A stretch of DNA of 35,641 nucleotides, taken from NCBI GenBank assembly GCA_035525055.1, contig DATLEZ010000069.1:1-35641 (forward strand). Reading direction: 5' to 3'. Below the pieces are notes generated by a model. It ran no database searches and was not told the origin of the DNA. It was given only the letters and a program-made list of their open reading frames with translations. Positions 9,076 to 17,260 of the stretch are shown piece by piece. The position numbers were made by a program, and so were the translations under genes. Numbering within the stretch: position 1 is the first letter of the stretch; each line of letters starts with the position of its first letter. The DNA is from DATEEG01 sp035525055. Its GTDB lineage: Bacteria > Actinomycetota > Acidimicrobiia > Spongiisociales > ZC4RG35.

Positions 9076-9175
9076 AGTTGTCTAACGCCGGCGTACTACC
9101 CGATTTGTTGGCGCATTACTGAGAACCGTCCTCTTCCTAGGCGCGTCTAGATAGGATCGAGGAAGGTGAGCGTGT

Positions 9176-9519
9176 ATGAATAGGACCGAGGCAACTAGTC
9201 GGATCGGTAGCCGTGCCAACCTTTGGTTGCCAGCCGTCGTCAGCCTCCTGGCGGTGGTTCCGTTCGCCTTCCTCGAATTGGTGAACCGGAAAGGACTTGA
9301 TGAAGCATTCCCATCGTGCTGTTCGTCCTCCTATGGGTGTTGCCCGCCGTCCTCTTCTGGTTGACGATCTCGGCCATTCAGGTCTTTCGCTCCGATCGGG
9401 CCCAAGCATCGGGATCTCTCATCTTGCGGGTCATAGTTTTGGGAGCGATCGCCTGGTTCTGGATCGCACTCGTGACAGATCAGATGCCCTGTTTCCTGGG
9501 CGTCCCCAATTGTGACTGA
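9176..9519 (+). pseudogene. Small membrane protein, frameshifted near 9308
   Basis: The ATG at 9176 has a good ribosome site (GGAAGGTGAG). Its frame gives MNRTEATSRIGSRANLWLPA, then a membrane segment (VVSLLAVVPFAFLELVN) and RKGLDEAFP before turning into Ser/Cys nonsense. The next frame continues naturally with IVLFVLLWVLPAVLFWLTI, another membrane segment (LILRVIVLGAIAWFWIALV) and ends MPCFLGVPNCD. Joined, they make a protein of about 115 residues with three membrane helices. The break is in a run of three C bases where four would restore the frame. It is either a real frameshift or a base-calling error. I do not recognise the family. Confidence 0.6.
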
Positions 9520-9537
9520 CGCAAACGGGGAGCTGCG

Positions 9538-9612
9538 ATGACCGAGCATGCGGTGGTGATCGCAGGAGGCGGGCCAACCGGGCTGATGCTTGCGGGCGAG
9601 CTGGCGTTGGAG
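9538..9612 (+). pseudogene. N-terminal stub of an FAD-dependent monooxygenase
   Basis: ATG at 9538 begins MTEHAVVIAGGGPTGLMLAG, the dinucleotide-binding start (V-x-I-A-G-G-G-P-T-G-L-x-L-A) of PheA/TfdB-type aromatic hydroxylases and rifampin-type monooxygenases. Family resemblance stops after GELALE at about 9612, and the frame ends at a TGA near 9690 after unrelated residues. Another short open stretch (RQWVAVDDQTLWPGQ...) follows in a second frame and is unidentified. The matching C-terminal end of such an enzyme lies at 11425-11608 on the same strand, with the propeller gene between them. Confidence 0.6.
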
Positions 9613-9775
9613 ACGCTTCAGGCAGTGGGTGGCGGTGGACGATCAGACGCTGTGGCCCGGCCAGGTCGACGATTCCCTCGCCTTTATACCTGACGGGCCC
9701 CATCCCTCGATCATCGTCCCGGTCTGCGCGTAATGGCACCTTGCCGTTCGCGATCCAACTTTTCGATTGGGCTGC

Positions 9776-11305
9776 TCACCGAGGCGGGCGGCTGGCGGTC
9801 ACCCTGAGCATCTCGCTGAATGACGCCCCGGCATACGAGGCGGTGATCGTGACGGTGCGAGACGACCGAACTGAGGTGGTTGTCACCTGGAAGGTTGCCG
9901 TCGCCGACCCGGCGGGCACTACCACGCTCGACGGTACGACGGCGATCGATTGGCTCGACGAGAGCGTGACCGTTGTCCCCCCGGCCGGGGCCAGGTCGGA
10001 AAGGGTAACGGTGCCGGTCGTCGACGATCCACCCACGACGGATTTCGCCCCGAGACTCAGCGACGCCAGGGCCACGGGATCGGGGTCGGGGTCCTCGTCG
10101 CATGTGTAGTGCAGGATGAGGGGGAACTCGAACAGCGAGGCGTCCCGATAGAACCCAACCGCCCACACGTTGGTTGAGCTCAGCGCGGCGATGCCGAACA
10201 GCTCGTTGGTGATCGAGATATTGGAGAAGGTGGTAACGGCATCGGGACTCGACACGAGGCTCCAAGCCGTGCCGTCGTAATGCACGACGTACGTGCCTTG
10301 ACCGGTGAGACCCACGGCCCAGACGTCGTTGATGGCGGCGGCGTCGACGGCACGCACGAAGCTGTCGCCTGTTCCCTTGCTGCCCGCCACCTTTGGAAGC
10401 GACGTGCGCACCCACGTGGTGCCGTTCCATTGGCTGGCGTAGGGATCCGCCGGGAACACTTCGAATTCGTGGATGAAGCGCGGAGTTGTGCCTACTGCCC
10501 AAGCATTATTGGTCGCCAGCGCCGTCACCCCGACCGTCGTTTGCGAATCGACGCCAACGTAGTTCCATCGGGTTCCGTCCCATCTCAGCTCACCGGTGTC
10601 CCCCAGCGCCCATACGTCGCTCGAGGAGACGGCATCGACCGCATACCGAGAGGCATCGACGGTTTCGATGCTTGCGGCTGGGGGGATCGAGAGCGACCAT
10701 TTGCTTCCGTTCCACCGCATCAGGACGGCTTCACTGATGTTGGCGTTGAAGTTGCGGATGTCGCCGCCCACTGCCCACGCGTCGGTCGCCGAAACGATGG
10801 TGACGTCGTTGAGGGCGTTGATCACAGCTGAACCGGCAATCGCGAGGTTGGGGCTCGGAACGATCGACCAGGCCGTCCCGTCCCAATGGATTGTGAGGGT
10901 TCTGTAGGCATCATCGACGATGGCATAACCGACCGCCCACACGTCGTTCGCTCCGGCGGCGTCGACGCCGAGGAGACGGCTCTGGGTGGCACCGCCAACC
11001 GCCGGCACGGTGGCGTTGGTCCAGCTCGTCCCGTCCCAGTGTTGGATCGCGGCGAATCCGCCCAGCCAACCCACTGCCCAGACGTCGGATGCGGACACGG
11101 CCACGACGTCCTCGAGCCGGTTCGCAAACGTCTCGTCACCCGACGGAGCGGTCACCACCGACCATGTGCAGCTTCCCGACACCGTCTGCGGCGCTAGGGC
11201 CTCGACGGCCGGAGCCGCGCTCGCCACCCACACCACCGAAACGACCATCAACGCCGCCACCGACGCCGCCGTCTTCACGCTCCTCGGCCAGCCTCGACCC
11301 TGCAT
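9776..11305 (-). CDS. Secreted protein with seven propeller-like repeats and a C-terminal Ig-like domain
   Basis: A 509-residue exported protein. The signal peptide (basic start, then AASVAALMVVSVVWVASAAP) is followed by seven repeats of about 50 residues. Each repeat has a D-V-W-A-V-G-like strand (SDVWAVGWLG, NDVWAVGYAI, TDAWAVGGDI, SDVWALGDTG, NNAWAVGTTP, NDVWAVGLTG, TNVWAVGFYR), most also having an H-W-D-G-T-x-W strand. Seven copies suggest a seven-bladed beta-propeller. After HYTCDEDPDPDP, a Ser/Thr/Val-rich domain of about 90 residues (LGAKSVVGGSSTTGTVTL...) looks like an Ig- or Calx-beta-like adhesion module. No catalytic motif is seen; a surface or extracellular binding role is inferred. 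The gene occupies the gap between two ends of a broken monooxygenase gene on the opposite strand. Confidence 0.9.
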   Translation of the reverse strand: MQGRGWPRSVKTAASVAALMVVSVVWVASAAPAVEALAPQTVSGSCTWSVVTAPSGDETFANRLEDVVAVSASDVWAVGWLGGFAAIQHWDGTSWTNATVPAVGGATQSRLLGVDAAGANDVWAVGYAIVDDAYRTLTIHWDGTAWSIVPSPNLAIAGSAVINALNDVTIVSATDAWAVGGDIRNFNANISEAVLMRWNGSKWSLSIPPAASIETVDASRYAVDAVSSSDVWALGDTGELRWDGTRWNYVGVDSQTTVGVTALATNNAWAVGTTPRFIHEFEVFPADPYASQWNGTTWVRTSLPKVAGSKGTGDSFVRAVDAAAINDVWAVGLTGQGTYVVHYDGTAWSLVSSPDAVTTFSNISITNELFGIAALSSTNVWAVGFYRDASLFEFPLILHYTCDEDPDPDPVALASLSLGAKSVVGGSSTTGTVTLSDLAPAGGTTVTLSSSQSIAVVPSSVVVPAGSATATFQVTTTSVRSSRTVTITASYAGASFSEMLRVTASRPPR

Positions 11306-11424
11306 TGTCTGTCTCCCTTGCGGTGCGCCTCAGGTCCCAACCCGGACTGTAAGGACGCGACCTCGTGTGGGAAAGGCCGGTAGCGGTTGTTCATCGATTA
11401 TTCAGATGTCGCCGAACCCGTAAC

Positions 11425-11608
11425 ATCAGCGTACTGATCGAGTCGTTCGGGAGCTCGACGCGGCTGGGGCGGTTCGAGTCCGGTTGGTCGACGCCAGGCA
11501 CGATGGCGTATGGGAGCTCCCGGTCCTTAGAGAGATCGCTGCCCCGGCCGTGTTGATCCGACCCGACGGACATGTCGCCTGGGCAAGGATCTCACGGACT
11601 CAGACCTG
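11425..11608 (+). pseudogene. C-terminal fragment of an FAD-dependent monooxygenase
   Basis: The forward frame reads RVVRELDAAGAVRVRLVDAR, then WELPVLREIAAPAVLIRPDG and HVAWARISRTQT before a TGA at about 11608. The motif L-I-R-P-D-G-[HY]-V-A-W is the signature end of PheA/TfdB and rifampin-type FAD monooxygenases, in their thioredoxin-like tail. No start or FAD domain precedes it here. It is in the same orientation as the N-terminal stub at 9538-9612, so the two probably come from one gene that lost its middle. The rest of 11309-11769 shows no other gene I can support. Confidence 0.55.
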
Positions 11609-11769
11609 ACTCAAGCACGTGCAACCTCGATAAGGGACGGCCGTCCGTGCTTATTGGGTTTCATCCCCCTCCCAGGTTGAACCGTCTTGCCTTGTTACAC
11701 ATCGGTCGGTTGCACTTTGGTTGCACGAGGCCGATCGACTGAGGGTCGCATCGTCGGAAACGGAGGGGC

Positions 11770-12999
11770 TCAGACCTCGTCTGCGGCGTCGGCGATGTGG
11801 GATAGTTCGCGCCAGATCAAGGCGAGGATGACAACCGAGCCAGCGAAGGCGAACCAGAAAGGCCCGGTGACTCCCCATCTAGCGGCGATGACTCCACCCA
11901 GTGCCGCTCCGGCGACCAATCCTCCATAGGAGCCGAGTTGGTTGAGGCTGCTTACTCGTCCCTGATAGTCAGCGGGCACGGCCCGCTGGCGGATGGTCGT
12001 CGTCGTGGTTCCCCAGATCGAGTTATGGGCACCGAAGAAGAACAGGATGGTCATCCCCACCCAGGGTGTAGTCGTGGTAGCAAGGATCAGGTGGGTGAGG
12101 CATTCGACGATGAGTCCTACCCGCATGATGTCGGCCAGGCTGAACCGCGACTCCAGCGCCCCATAGGCAGCGGCGCCTAGGAGCCCTCCAATGGCACCGA
12201 CCGCAATCATTAGTCCGTAGCCCACTTCTCCAACCTCGAGACGTTCGATTGCGATCAGGACCAGGACAGACCAGGCGGCACCGAAGGTGATGTTGAACAC
12301 GAAGACGGTGATGGCCAGGGTGCGGAGGGGGGCATGGTTCCACAGCCAGCGGAACCCTTCTTTGAGGTCGCGCCCGAGGTGGGAGGGATCGCCTGCCTTC
12401 ACCGGCGATGTCGGGGCGATGCGGGAGATCAACACCGCCCCCAAGGCCATGCACAACGCCTGGACACCGAAGGGTACGGCCATCCCAACGGCGAACAAGA
12501 ACGCACCGATCGCTGGTCCGACAAGCTGGTTGGCAGTGATGAATCCGGACACGATTCGGGCATTCGCCACTCCCAGATCCGGCTTGGCAACGACCATCGG
12601 GAGGAGGGTCGACTTGGTGATGTCAGCAAAGACTTCGGCGGTGCCCAGGACGAAGAGGGTGGCGAGGACCACGGTCACGTTCACCCGTCCGGTGGCAATG
12701 GTCACCGCCAGGGCACCAACCACCAAGGCACGCAGGATGTTGACCACGATCACGACCCGCCGTCGGTTAACTCGATCCGCCAACACTCCGACGTAGAGAC
12801 CGATAAGAAGGTAGGGAAGGCGTTGCACGAGAAGGGCCATGGCCACGAGCCCGGGATCGCGGGTTTGCGCCGCCAGGAGGAGAGGTCCGGCGGCCACCGC
12901 TATACCGTCGCCGATGTTCGTGGTCCAGGACGCAGCGAATAGCCATCGAAAGTCCCGCCCGAGACGACTTGGAGCTATGGCTTCACCGATTCGGCGCAC
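11770..12999 (-). CDS. Major facilitator superfamily transporter (MFS_3 / EntS-like exporter type)
   Basis: A 409-residue protein with about twelve membrane segments. It starts MRRIGEAIAPSRLGRDFRWL and then FAASWTTNIGDGI, the usual opening of MFS_3 exporters (F-R-x-L-x-x-[AG]-x-x-x-S-x-x-G-D). The loop between helices 2 and 3 contains GVLADRVNRRRV, the conserved G-x-L-A-D-R-x-x-R-R motif A. A second conserved segment, GTAEVFADITKSTLLPMVV, is typical of macrolide- or siderophore-exporter relatives. The start is a GTG at 12999; upstream bases show no strong ribosome site. It probably exports a small hydrophobic compound by proton antiport. It is monocistronic, and the flanking space holds gene fragments. 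Confidence 0.9.
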   Translation of the reverse strand: MRRIGEAIAPSRLGRDFRWLFAASWTTNIGDGIAVAAGPLLLAAQTRDPGLVAMALLVQRLPYLLIGLYVGVLADRVNRRRVVIVVNILRALVVGALAVTIATGRVNVTVVLATLFVLGTAEVFADITKSTLLPMVVAKPDLGVANARIVSGFITANQLVGPAIGAFLFAVGMAVPFGVQALCMALGAVLISRIAPTSPVKAGDPSHLGRDLKEGFRWLWNHAPLRTLAITVFVFNITFGAAWSVLVLIAIERLEVGEVGYGLMIAVGAIGGLLGAAAYGALESRFSLADIMRVGLIVECLTHLILATTTTPWVGMTILFFFGAHNSIWGTTTTTIRQRAVPADYQGRVSSLNQLGSYGGLVAGAALGGVIAARWGVTGPFWFAFAGSVVILALIWRELSHIADAADEV

Positions 13000-13228
13000 A
13001 ACGGCAGCACGCTAACGACGAGCAAAACCTGGACTTCTGGAATTTCGGCAGGCCAGGAGCTAGGAAGTGGGCGGTCAACGGCGGAAGCCATCCGTGACGC
13101 GCCGTGACTAGAGAGAGAGCCGAGCTCAAGGAGACCGCAACGTGCTGTCGGGTCGGGGGTCGCACCAGAATCATCGTCGGCCCCGCTCAGGAAGGGGGCT
13201 GAGGATGGACCCTGGGCAGTCTCTGAGT

Positions 13229-13382
13229 TGGGTTCGCCGAGACGATCATTCACTTCCGGGAGGTGATGGAAGCGATCGACAACGGAACCCATGCATCTCC
13301 CGACTTCGCCGATGGACTCCAGGCCCAGGAATCCACGCAGCCACCACCTCCGCCGGAAGCGGCCATTCGTAGAAGGTGAACC
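13229..13382 (+). pseudogene. C-terminal remnant of a Gfo/Idh/MocA-family oxidoreductase
   Basis: Reading forward gives VGFAETIIHFREVMEAIDNG followed by THASPDFADGLQAQ, matching the family ending in which F-x-x-A-I-x-x-G is followed by P-x-F-x-D-G-L-x-x-Q. After that the expected tail (a short helix, then R-W-V) is only found in a neighbouring frame as IHAATTSAGSGHS with a TAG, so the piece is frameshifted. A TGA lies just upstream in frame, and no N-terminal NAD domain exists nearby. The rest of 13000-13442 shows nothing else I can identify. Confidence 0.4.
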
Positions 13383-13442
13383 CGGTCCGAATGAGCCCGC
13401 CTCACCCGGCCTTTGCGCAGGTCCCAGGCCGGCCTTATGCCC

Positions 13443-14570
13443 TCACACGGGTTTTCTGCGTCGGGCCAGCAGCAGAACGGTTGCGATGGCGCCGAGCACT
13501 ACGGTGGCGAGCCCGGAGCCGGCGAGCGTCGCGCGCGGGCCTAGCGCCATTGTGAGCGGTCCGCCGAGCGCAGTGCCGAGCGGCGAGGCTGTGAGCAGCG
13601 CTGCGCTCCGGGCTGCGAGCATCGCAGCCAAGTGTTGCGGTGGCGACTTCGCCTGCATCAACGTCACCGAGAGCGCGACGAACGGGCCATAGATCGCGCC
13701 GCCGAGCGTGAAGCACGCAATGGTGACAGCCGTCGGCACCTCGAACCCGAACGGCAGCAGCACGAGACCCCAGGCGACCACGATGCCGACCATCACCGGC
13801 CAGAGCAGCAAGTGCCGGAGAACCCCGACCGCGAGCCCGCCGAGTACCGCGCCGATGCCGAACAGCATCCAGTAGAGACCGAGCAGCGTCCCCGGTGCTT
13901 GCAGGTTCTCGGTCACGTGTAGCGGCAGCGCGACCTCGACAGGCCCATACAGCAGGTTGAAGAACCAGGTGAGCGTCAGCAGCCCGAGCAGCTCAGGGTG
14001 GGACCGCAGCAGGGTGAGCCCACCGCGGGCAGCTGTGTGGTCGACGGGGGAGACCCGTCCGGACTCCGGCAGCCGTATCCGTGCAACGAGCACGGCGAGG
14101 AAAACGTAGGTGAGCGCGTCAAGGCCGAGTACGAGCGCGGCGCTGACATACGTCACAAGCAGCCCGGCGATCGCGGGCCCTGCGATGGTCCCTGCGAAGT
14201 TGAGCGAGCTAACGAGGGTGTTCGCGGCGAGCCGCTGCTCGTCGGGTAGCAACTCGGCAAGCAGGGTGTACTTGCCGGCGCTGCCCCACGCGTGCAGCAG
14301 CGACGAGACCGCTAACAGGACGAGGTAAAGCGGCAGCGACAGCAGGCCGGTGAGCCAGACGAGCGGCACGGCGCTGAGAAACACACCGAGCACAACGTTG
14401 TCGGCGAGCAGTAGCCGCCTGGCTGGCACTCGCCGCAGACGGCGACCGATCACCAGCGCGCCGACCACGCCAGGCAACGTGTACGCGGCCACCGCGCCGC
14501 CCACCCACAGCCCCGCCGTCGCCTGCGGCGCGAGCTCGATTGCGAGCCATGCCACCGCGACGAAGCTCAT
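13443..14570 (-). CDS. MFS transporter lacking its first helix (N-terminally truncated)
   Basis: The frame encodes an MFS_3-type exporter from FGLGDGMSFVAVAWLAIEL onward through about eleven membrane segments to ARRRKPV. Motif A appears as GALVIGRRLRRVPARRLLL, and the conserved ELLPDEQRLAANTLVSSLNF segment is intact. Relatives start about 20 residues earlier with an F-R-x-L-W-x-G-Q helix before G-D-G. Here that part is missing, and the frame runs back into unrelated sequence near 14585. The first usable start inside the family region is ATG 14570; an upstream GTG at 14861 would add about 97 residues that read as antisense of other fragments. Loss of the first helix probably makes it nonfunctional. 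Confidence 0.78.
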   Translation of the reverse strand: MSFVAVAWLAIELAPQATAGLWVGGAVAAYTLPGVVGALVIGRRLRRVPARRLLLADNVVLGVFLSAVPLVWLTGLLSLPLYLVLLAVSSLLHAWGSAGKYTLLAELLPDEQRLAANTLVSSLNFAGTIAGPAIAGLLVTYVSAALVLGLDALTYVFLAVLVARIRLPESGRVSPVDHTAARGGLTLLRSHPELLGLLTLTWFFNLLYGPVEVALPLHVTENLQAPGTLLGLYWMLFGIGAVLGGLAVGVLRHLLLWPVMVGIVVAWGLVLLPFGFEVPTAVTIACFTLGGAIYGPFVALSVTLMQAKSPPQHLAAMLAARSAALLTASPLGTALGGPLTMALGPRATLAGSGLATVVLGAIATVLLLARRRKPV

Positions 14571-14584
14571 CCCGTCCCCGAGGC

Positions 14585-14765
14585 CGAAATCGCAGCGACA
14601 GGCGAGAACCTGCCGCCCGGGCTCTATACCCGATCCAGTCTCGATCCGCCGATTCGCCTTGAGCTCGACGGCTCTTGGGAGGCGGTGCAGCTTGCAGACG
14701 GATTCTTCGACATCCAAAAGATGGCCGGCACGCCCGATGTCATAGCCGTGCAATTCGCAAAATGT
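14585..14765 (+). pseudogene. Internal fragment of an actinobacterial secreted-type hypothetical protein
   Basis: The forward frame reads ENLPPGLYTRSSLDPPIRLE, then LDGSWEAVQLADGFFDIQKM and AGTPDVIAVQFA. It resembles a family of lipoprotein-like actinobacterial proteins with a G-x-Y-x-T-x-x-x-x-P-P-[IL]-x-[FL]-x-x-x-x-G-W core. No start codon or signal peptide precedes it, because it abuts the truncated MFS gene at about 14585. The end is indistinct near 14765. Function unknown; the call rests on pattern only. Confidence 0.35.
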
Positions 14766-14929
14766 CATCGGAATTGTCGGCGCACTGATGTCGTCGAGCC
14801 CGAAAACGCGGCGGACGCGGTTGACATTCTGAGTGAAGCCGATGACTCCATCGGAACGCATAGCTCTGCTCGAGCCACTGTTGCCAGGAATCTCCGGCTC
14901 GGGGTCACATCCGACGCCCGGCTGGTGTC

Positions 14930-15034
14930 TTCATCGTCGACGATGCGGTAGAGACCCCGGGCGCAGCGCTCCACTGTGAGGGCGGTGGCTGCAGCGACGT
15001 CTTCGATGTGGATGAAGGAGTTGATCCCGGGCAC
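14930..15034 (-). pseudogene. Fragment of an NAD-dependent epimerase/dehydratase
   Basis: The reverse strand reads GINSFIHIEDVAAATALTVE, then RCARGLYRIVDDE. The intact epimerase at 17603-18541 has GGINSFIHIDDAAAATALAL, then ERGAPGLYNIVDDE, so this is a paralogous piece about 35 residues long. Nothing before or after matches the family. It is sandwiched between a fragment on the forward strand and a MaoC tail that begins at the next base. It could be a partial duplication of the intact neighbour 2.7 kb away. Confidence 0.55.
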
Positions 15035-15247
15035 GTCCTCCCCAAAATCAACTACGGTCTCGACACGGTGAGATTCCCTGCCCCAGTGCCCTCGGGTTCC
15101 CGCGTGCGGCTGACAGCGACTGTGGCCGAGGCATCCGATGTCGAATCAGGAGTGCAAGTGAAGGTAGATTGCGTTTTTCAGGTCGGGAGCCAAGAGCGGC
15201 CCGCTTGTGTGGCCAGGGCGGTGCTTCGGCATCACTTAGCGACGTGA
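15035..15247 (+). pseudogene. C-terminal half of a MaoC-like (R)-hydratase
   Basis: The forward frame gives HVLPKINYGLDTVRFPAPVP, then SGSRVRLTATVAEASDVESG, and ends ERPACVARAVLRHHLAT at a TGA. The strand N-Y-G-[LN]-x-x-V-R-F-x-x-P-V-P-x-G-S-R-[VIL]-R is diagnostic for the hot-dog core of MaoC enoyl-CoA hydratases, and P-A-C-V-A is the usual end. The N-terminal half with the catalytic Asp/His is missing, cut at an epimerase fragment. Its stop overlaps the GTG start of the MarR gene (GTGA), so the two were once an operon. Confidence 0.65.
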
Positions 15248-15738
15248 ACGATCGAGCCGCCGACGAAACGCCCGCCGCCGACGCCCTCCGCGGAGGCGAG
15301 CACCTCGAAGGGCCACGCTTCAGCTATGCCGTGGGAGCCCTGGATCGCAGCCTTCGCCGTCGTCTTCGGTCGGTCCTCCGTGTATTCGAATTGACCGTTG
15401 CCGAATACACGGCGCTGAGTCTCATCAGTCGTCGTGGCGGGTACTCCAATGCGCAGCTGGCCCGTCGTTCGTTTGTGTCCCCGCAGGCCATGCACGAGAT
15501 GATCAGCTCGCTCGAGAAGCGTGGCTTGCTCGAGAGAGCTCCGTCTGAGTCGCACCGCTCGATGCGTCACACCCACTTGACCGCGCAGAGCCGCGAGTTG
15601 CTCAACCGCTGCAATATTGCGGTGGACGAGATGGAGGAGGCCATGCTCGAAGGCGTCTCTCTGGAGAGACGCGTCGAGGTGATCACCGTCCTTCTTCAGT
15701 CCGCTCGCAACTTGCGGGACCTCCGGGCCGGCGACTGA
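15244..15738 (+). CDS. MarR-family transcriptional regulator
   Basis: A 164-residue winged-helix regulator. The dimerisation helix RFSYAVGALDRSLRRRLRSV is followed by the DNA-binding part LTVAEYTALSLISRRGGYSN and AQLARRSFVSPQAMHEMISS, then the wing LLERAPSESHRSMRHTHLTA. I chose GTG 15244, which overlaps the TGA of the MaoC remnant. Frames further upstream merge into that remnant. The regulator lies upstream of a secreted hydrolase whose promoter carries two CAAGCTRCTTG palindromes, which look like its operators. The ligand is unknown; MarR proteins usually release DNA on binding phenolic or lipophilic compounds. Confidence 0.88.
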   Translation: MNDRAADETPAADALRGGEHLEGPRFSYAVGALDRSLRRRLRSVLRVFELTVAEYTALSLISRRGGYSNAQLARRSFVSPQAMHEMISSLEKRGLLERAPSESHRSMRHTHLTAQSRELLNRCNIAVDEMEEAMLEGVSLERRVEVITVLLQSARNLRDLRAGD

Positions 15739-15817
15739 CCCAGCATCCGGATCGCGTTCTCCTTGAGGATTGCCCGACCCGGCAACCGGTCATCCGACTC
15801 ACGCGCTGAGCGATGCC

Positions 15818-15851
15818 CAAGCTGCTTGACAGAGTATCAAGCTACTTGATA
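15818..15851 (+). promoter_or_regulatory. Tandem palindromic operators, probably for the MarR regulator
   Basis: Two palindromes CAAG-CTR-CTTG occur at 15818-15828 (CAAGCTGCTTG) and 15838-15848 (CAAGCTACTTG). Their centres are exactly 20 bases apart, two helical turns. The second extends to the perfect dyad TATCAAGCTACTTGATA (15835-15851). They overlap the -35 and spacer of the hydrolase promoter, so binding would block transcription. Assignment to the MarR gene is by position. Confidence 0.65.
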
Positions 15852-15853
15852 AC
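15826..15853 (+). promoter_or_regulatory. Promoter of the secreted hydrolase gene
   Basis: TTGACA (15826-15831) is a perfect -35 box. It is followed after 16 bases by GATAAC (15848-15853), matching four of six -10 bases. Transcription would begin near 15860, leaving a leader of about 70 bases before the ATG at 15929. The operators above lie within it. Confidence 0.55.
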
Positions 15854-15928
15854 TTCCCCACCAGAGCCTGGCCTCCACAGGGCTGTCTGGCTTCGAGGCC
15901 GTTCGTTGGCTCGGGAAAGGAATGTCCA

Positions 15929-17260
15929 ATGATGTCCATCGCTCACTCTGCGAGGTATCGGGCTTCTGCCCTGGTCCTGGTGTTGGTGCTGGCCTTGGTT
16001 GTCGCGGTGTTCTCACCGGCGCTTCCCGCGCTCGCCGACGAGGAGTTCAGCGGACAGCTCGCCAACGGCACTGAGTGGATCGCGGCGGTGCCTGAGGATT
16101 GGAACGGCACCCTGCTTCTTTACAGCCACGGTTATGTCCCTTCCTTCATCCCATTCCCCAACCCCACCCCGGCGATCAACACCACCCCTGCGGCAACCGA
16201 TCTCTTGGATCTCGGCTACGCAGTTGCTGCATCGTCCTACGCGCACAAAGGCTGGGCCTTCCCGACGGCACCCAACGACCAGCTGAATTCTCTCCAAGCG
16301 GCTATCGATGCGATCGGCATCGAACCGGACACGGTTCTTGCTTACGGGTCGTCGATGGGTGGGCTGGTCACCGCCCTGCTTGCAGAGTCCGCTGGAGACG
16401 TCATCGACGGAGCTTTGCCCACTTGCGGCATCGTGGCCGGCGGAGCGGACCTCAACAACTACCAGCTCGACGCGGCCCATGCGATCAACGAGCTGCTCGC
16501 CGATGGGAACATTCAAATCGCGGGCTATGAAACTCAGGCCGCTGCCTTCGCCGCTACCGGAGCGTTGACCGCGGCGGTCAGTGCCGGCGACTCGACATCA
16601 GAGGGACTTGCCCGGGTCGCACTGGCGGCGGCTCTGTATCAGGTCCCGGACTCTCAACTTGGAGCCGTTCTCGGCTTTGTCACCCCGGCTCGCTACGACC
16701 TGATCACTGCCGCTGGCGGTGACTCAGGGTGGAATGAAGGTATCGACTACTGGCAGCTTCTCTCAAAGTCCCCCTACCGCCAGATGGTCGCAGCGCAATA
16801 CCGCGAGGCAGGACTCGACCTCCGAGCAGACCTGGATCTGCTCACTGGGACTGCCGACGTGAGCTTCAACGATGCCGCTGTGGACTCGATGCTCAGTCAT
16901 TCCCAGCCCGACGGTGACCTTCAGATGCCGGTCTTCTCGATCCACACGACCGACGACCTGATTGTCCCCGTCGAACACGAAGAGGAGTACGCCGACGACG
17001 TGCGTTCCAACGGCATGCGTAGTCTCTTCCGTCAGGCCTTCGTTGACCGCTCTGGTCACTGCAACTTCACATCCGCCGAGCTGATCGCGGGAGTGAAGGT
17101 GCTCGAGGAAAGGGTCACAACAGGCCTCTGGAACGCGGCGAGCATCAATCCCCACATGCTGAACCAACTTGCTTCGTCATTGGGCCTCGGCGAGTCGGCG
17201 TTCATCCACTTCCAGCCGGGAGAATTCATCGGCGACCGAAGCGATTCGGTTAATCCCTAG
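15929..17260 (+). CDS. Secreted alpha/beta-hydrolase
   Basis: A 443-residue exported serine hydrolase. A signal peptide (YRASALVLVLVLALVVAVFS, then PALPALADEE) precedes the domain. The hydrolase strand reads NGTLLLYSHGY. The nucleophile elbow is GSSMGG (G-x-S-x-G, about residue 145). The late region VFSIHTTDDLIVPVEHEEEY supplies the acid, and DRSGHCNF supplies the catalytic His. Ester or amide hydrolysis outside the cell is likely. Large C-terminal tannase-like or polyester-degrading relatives exist, but I cannot name the substrate. AAAGGA precedes the ATG; a second ATG follows directly. It is preceded by the MarR gene and twin operators, implying ligand-induced expression. Confidence 0.88.
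   Translation: MMSIAHSARYRASALVLVLVLALVVAVFSPALPALADEEFSGQLANGTEWIAAVPEDWNGTLLLYSHGYVPSFIPFPNPTPAINTTPAATDLLDLGYAVAASSYAHKGWAFPTAPNDQLNSLQAAIDAIGIEPDTVLAYGSSMGGLVTALLAESAGDVIDGALPTCGIVAGGADLNNYQLDAAHAINELLADGNIQIAGYETQAAAFAATGALTAAVSAGDSTSEGLARVALAAALYQVPDSQLGAVLGFVTPARYDLITAAGGDSGWNEGIDYWQLLSKSPYRQMVAAQYREAGLDLRADLDLLTGTADVSFNDAAVDSMLSHSQPDGDLQMPVFSIHTTDDLIVPVEHEEEYADDVRSNGMRSLFRQAFVDRSGHCNFTSAELIAGVKVLEERVTTGLWNAASINPHMLNQLASSLGLGESAFIHFQPGEFIGDRSDSVNP

Noticed and set aside
11465..11500. tRNA-like string GGTTCGAGTCCGG
   Set aside because: The flanking bases do not form a T stem or acceptor, and the stretch fits the monooxygenase reading frame.
14571..14861. N-terminal extension of the truncated MFS gene
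   Set aside because: The extra residues read as antisense of a forward-strand fragment and are not part of any MFS protein.
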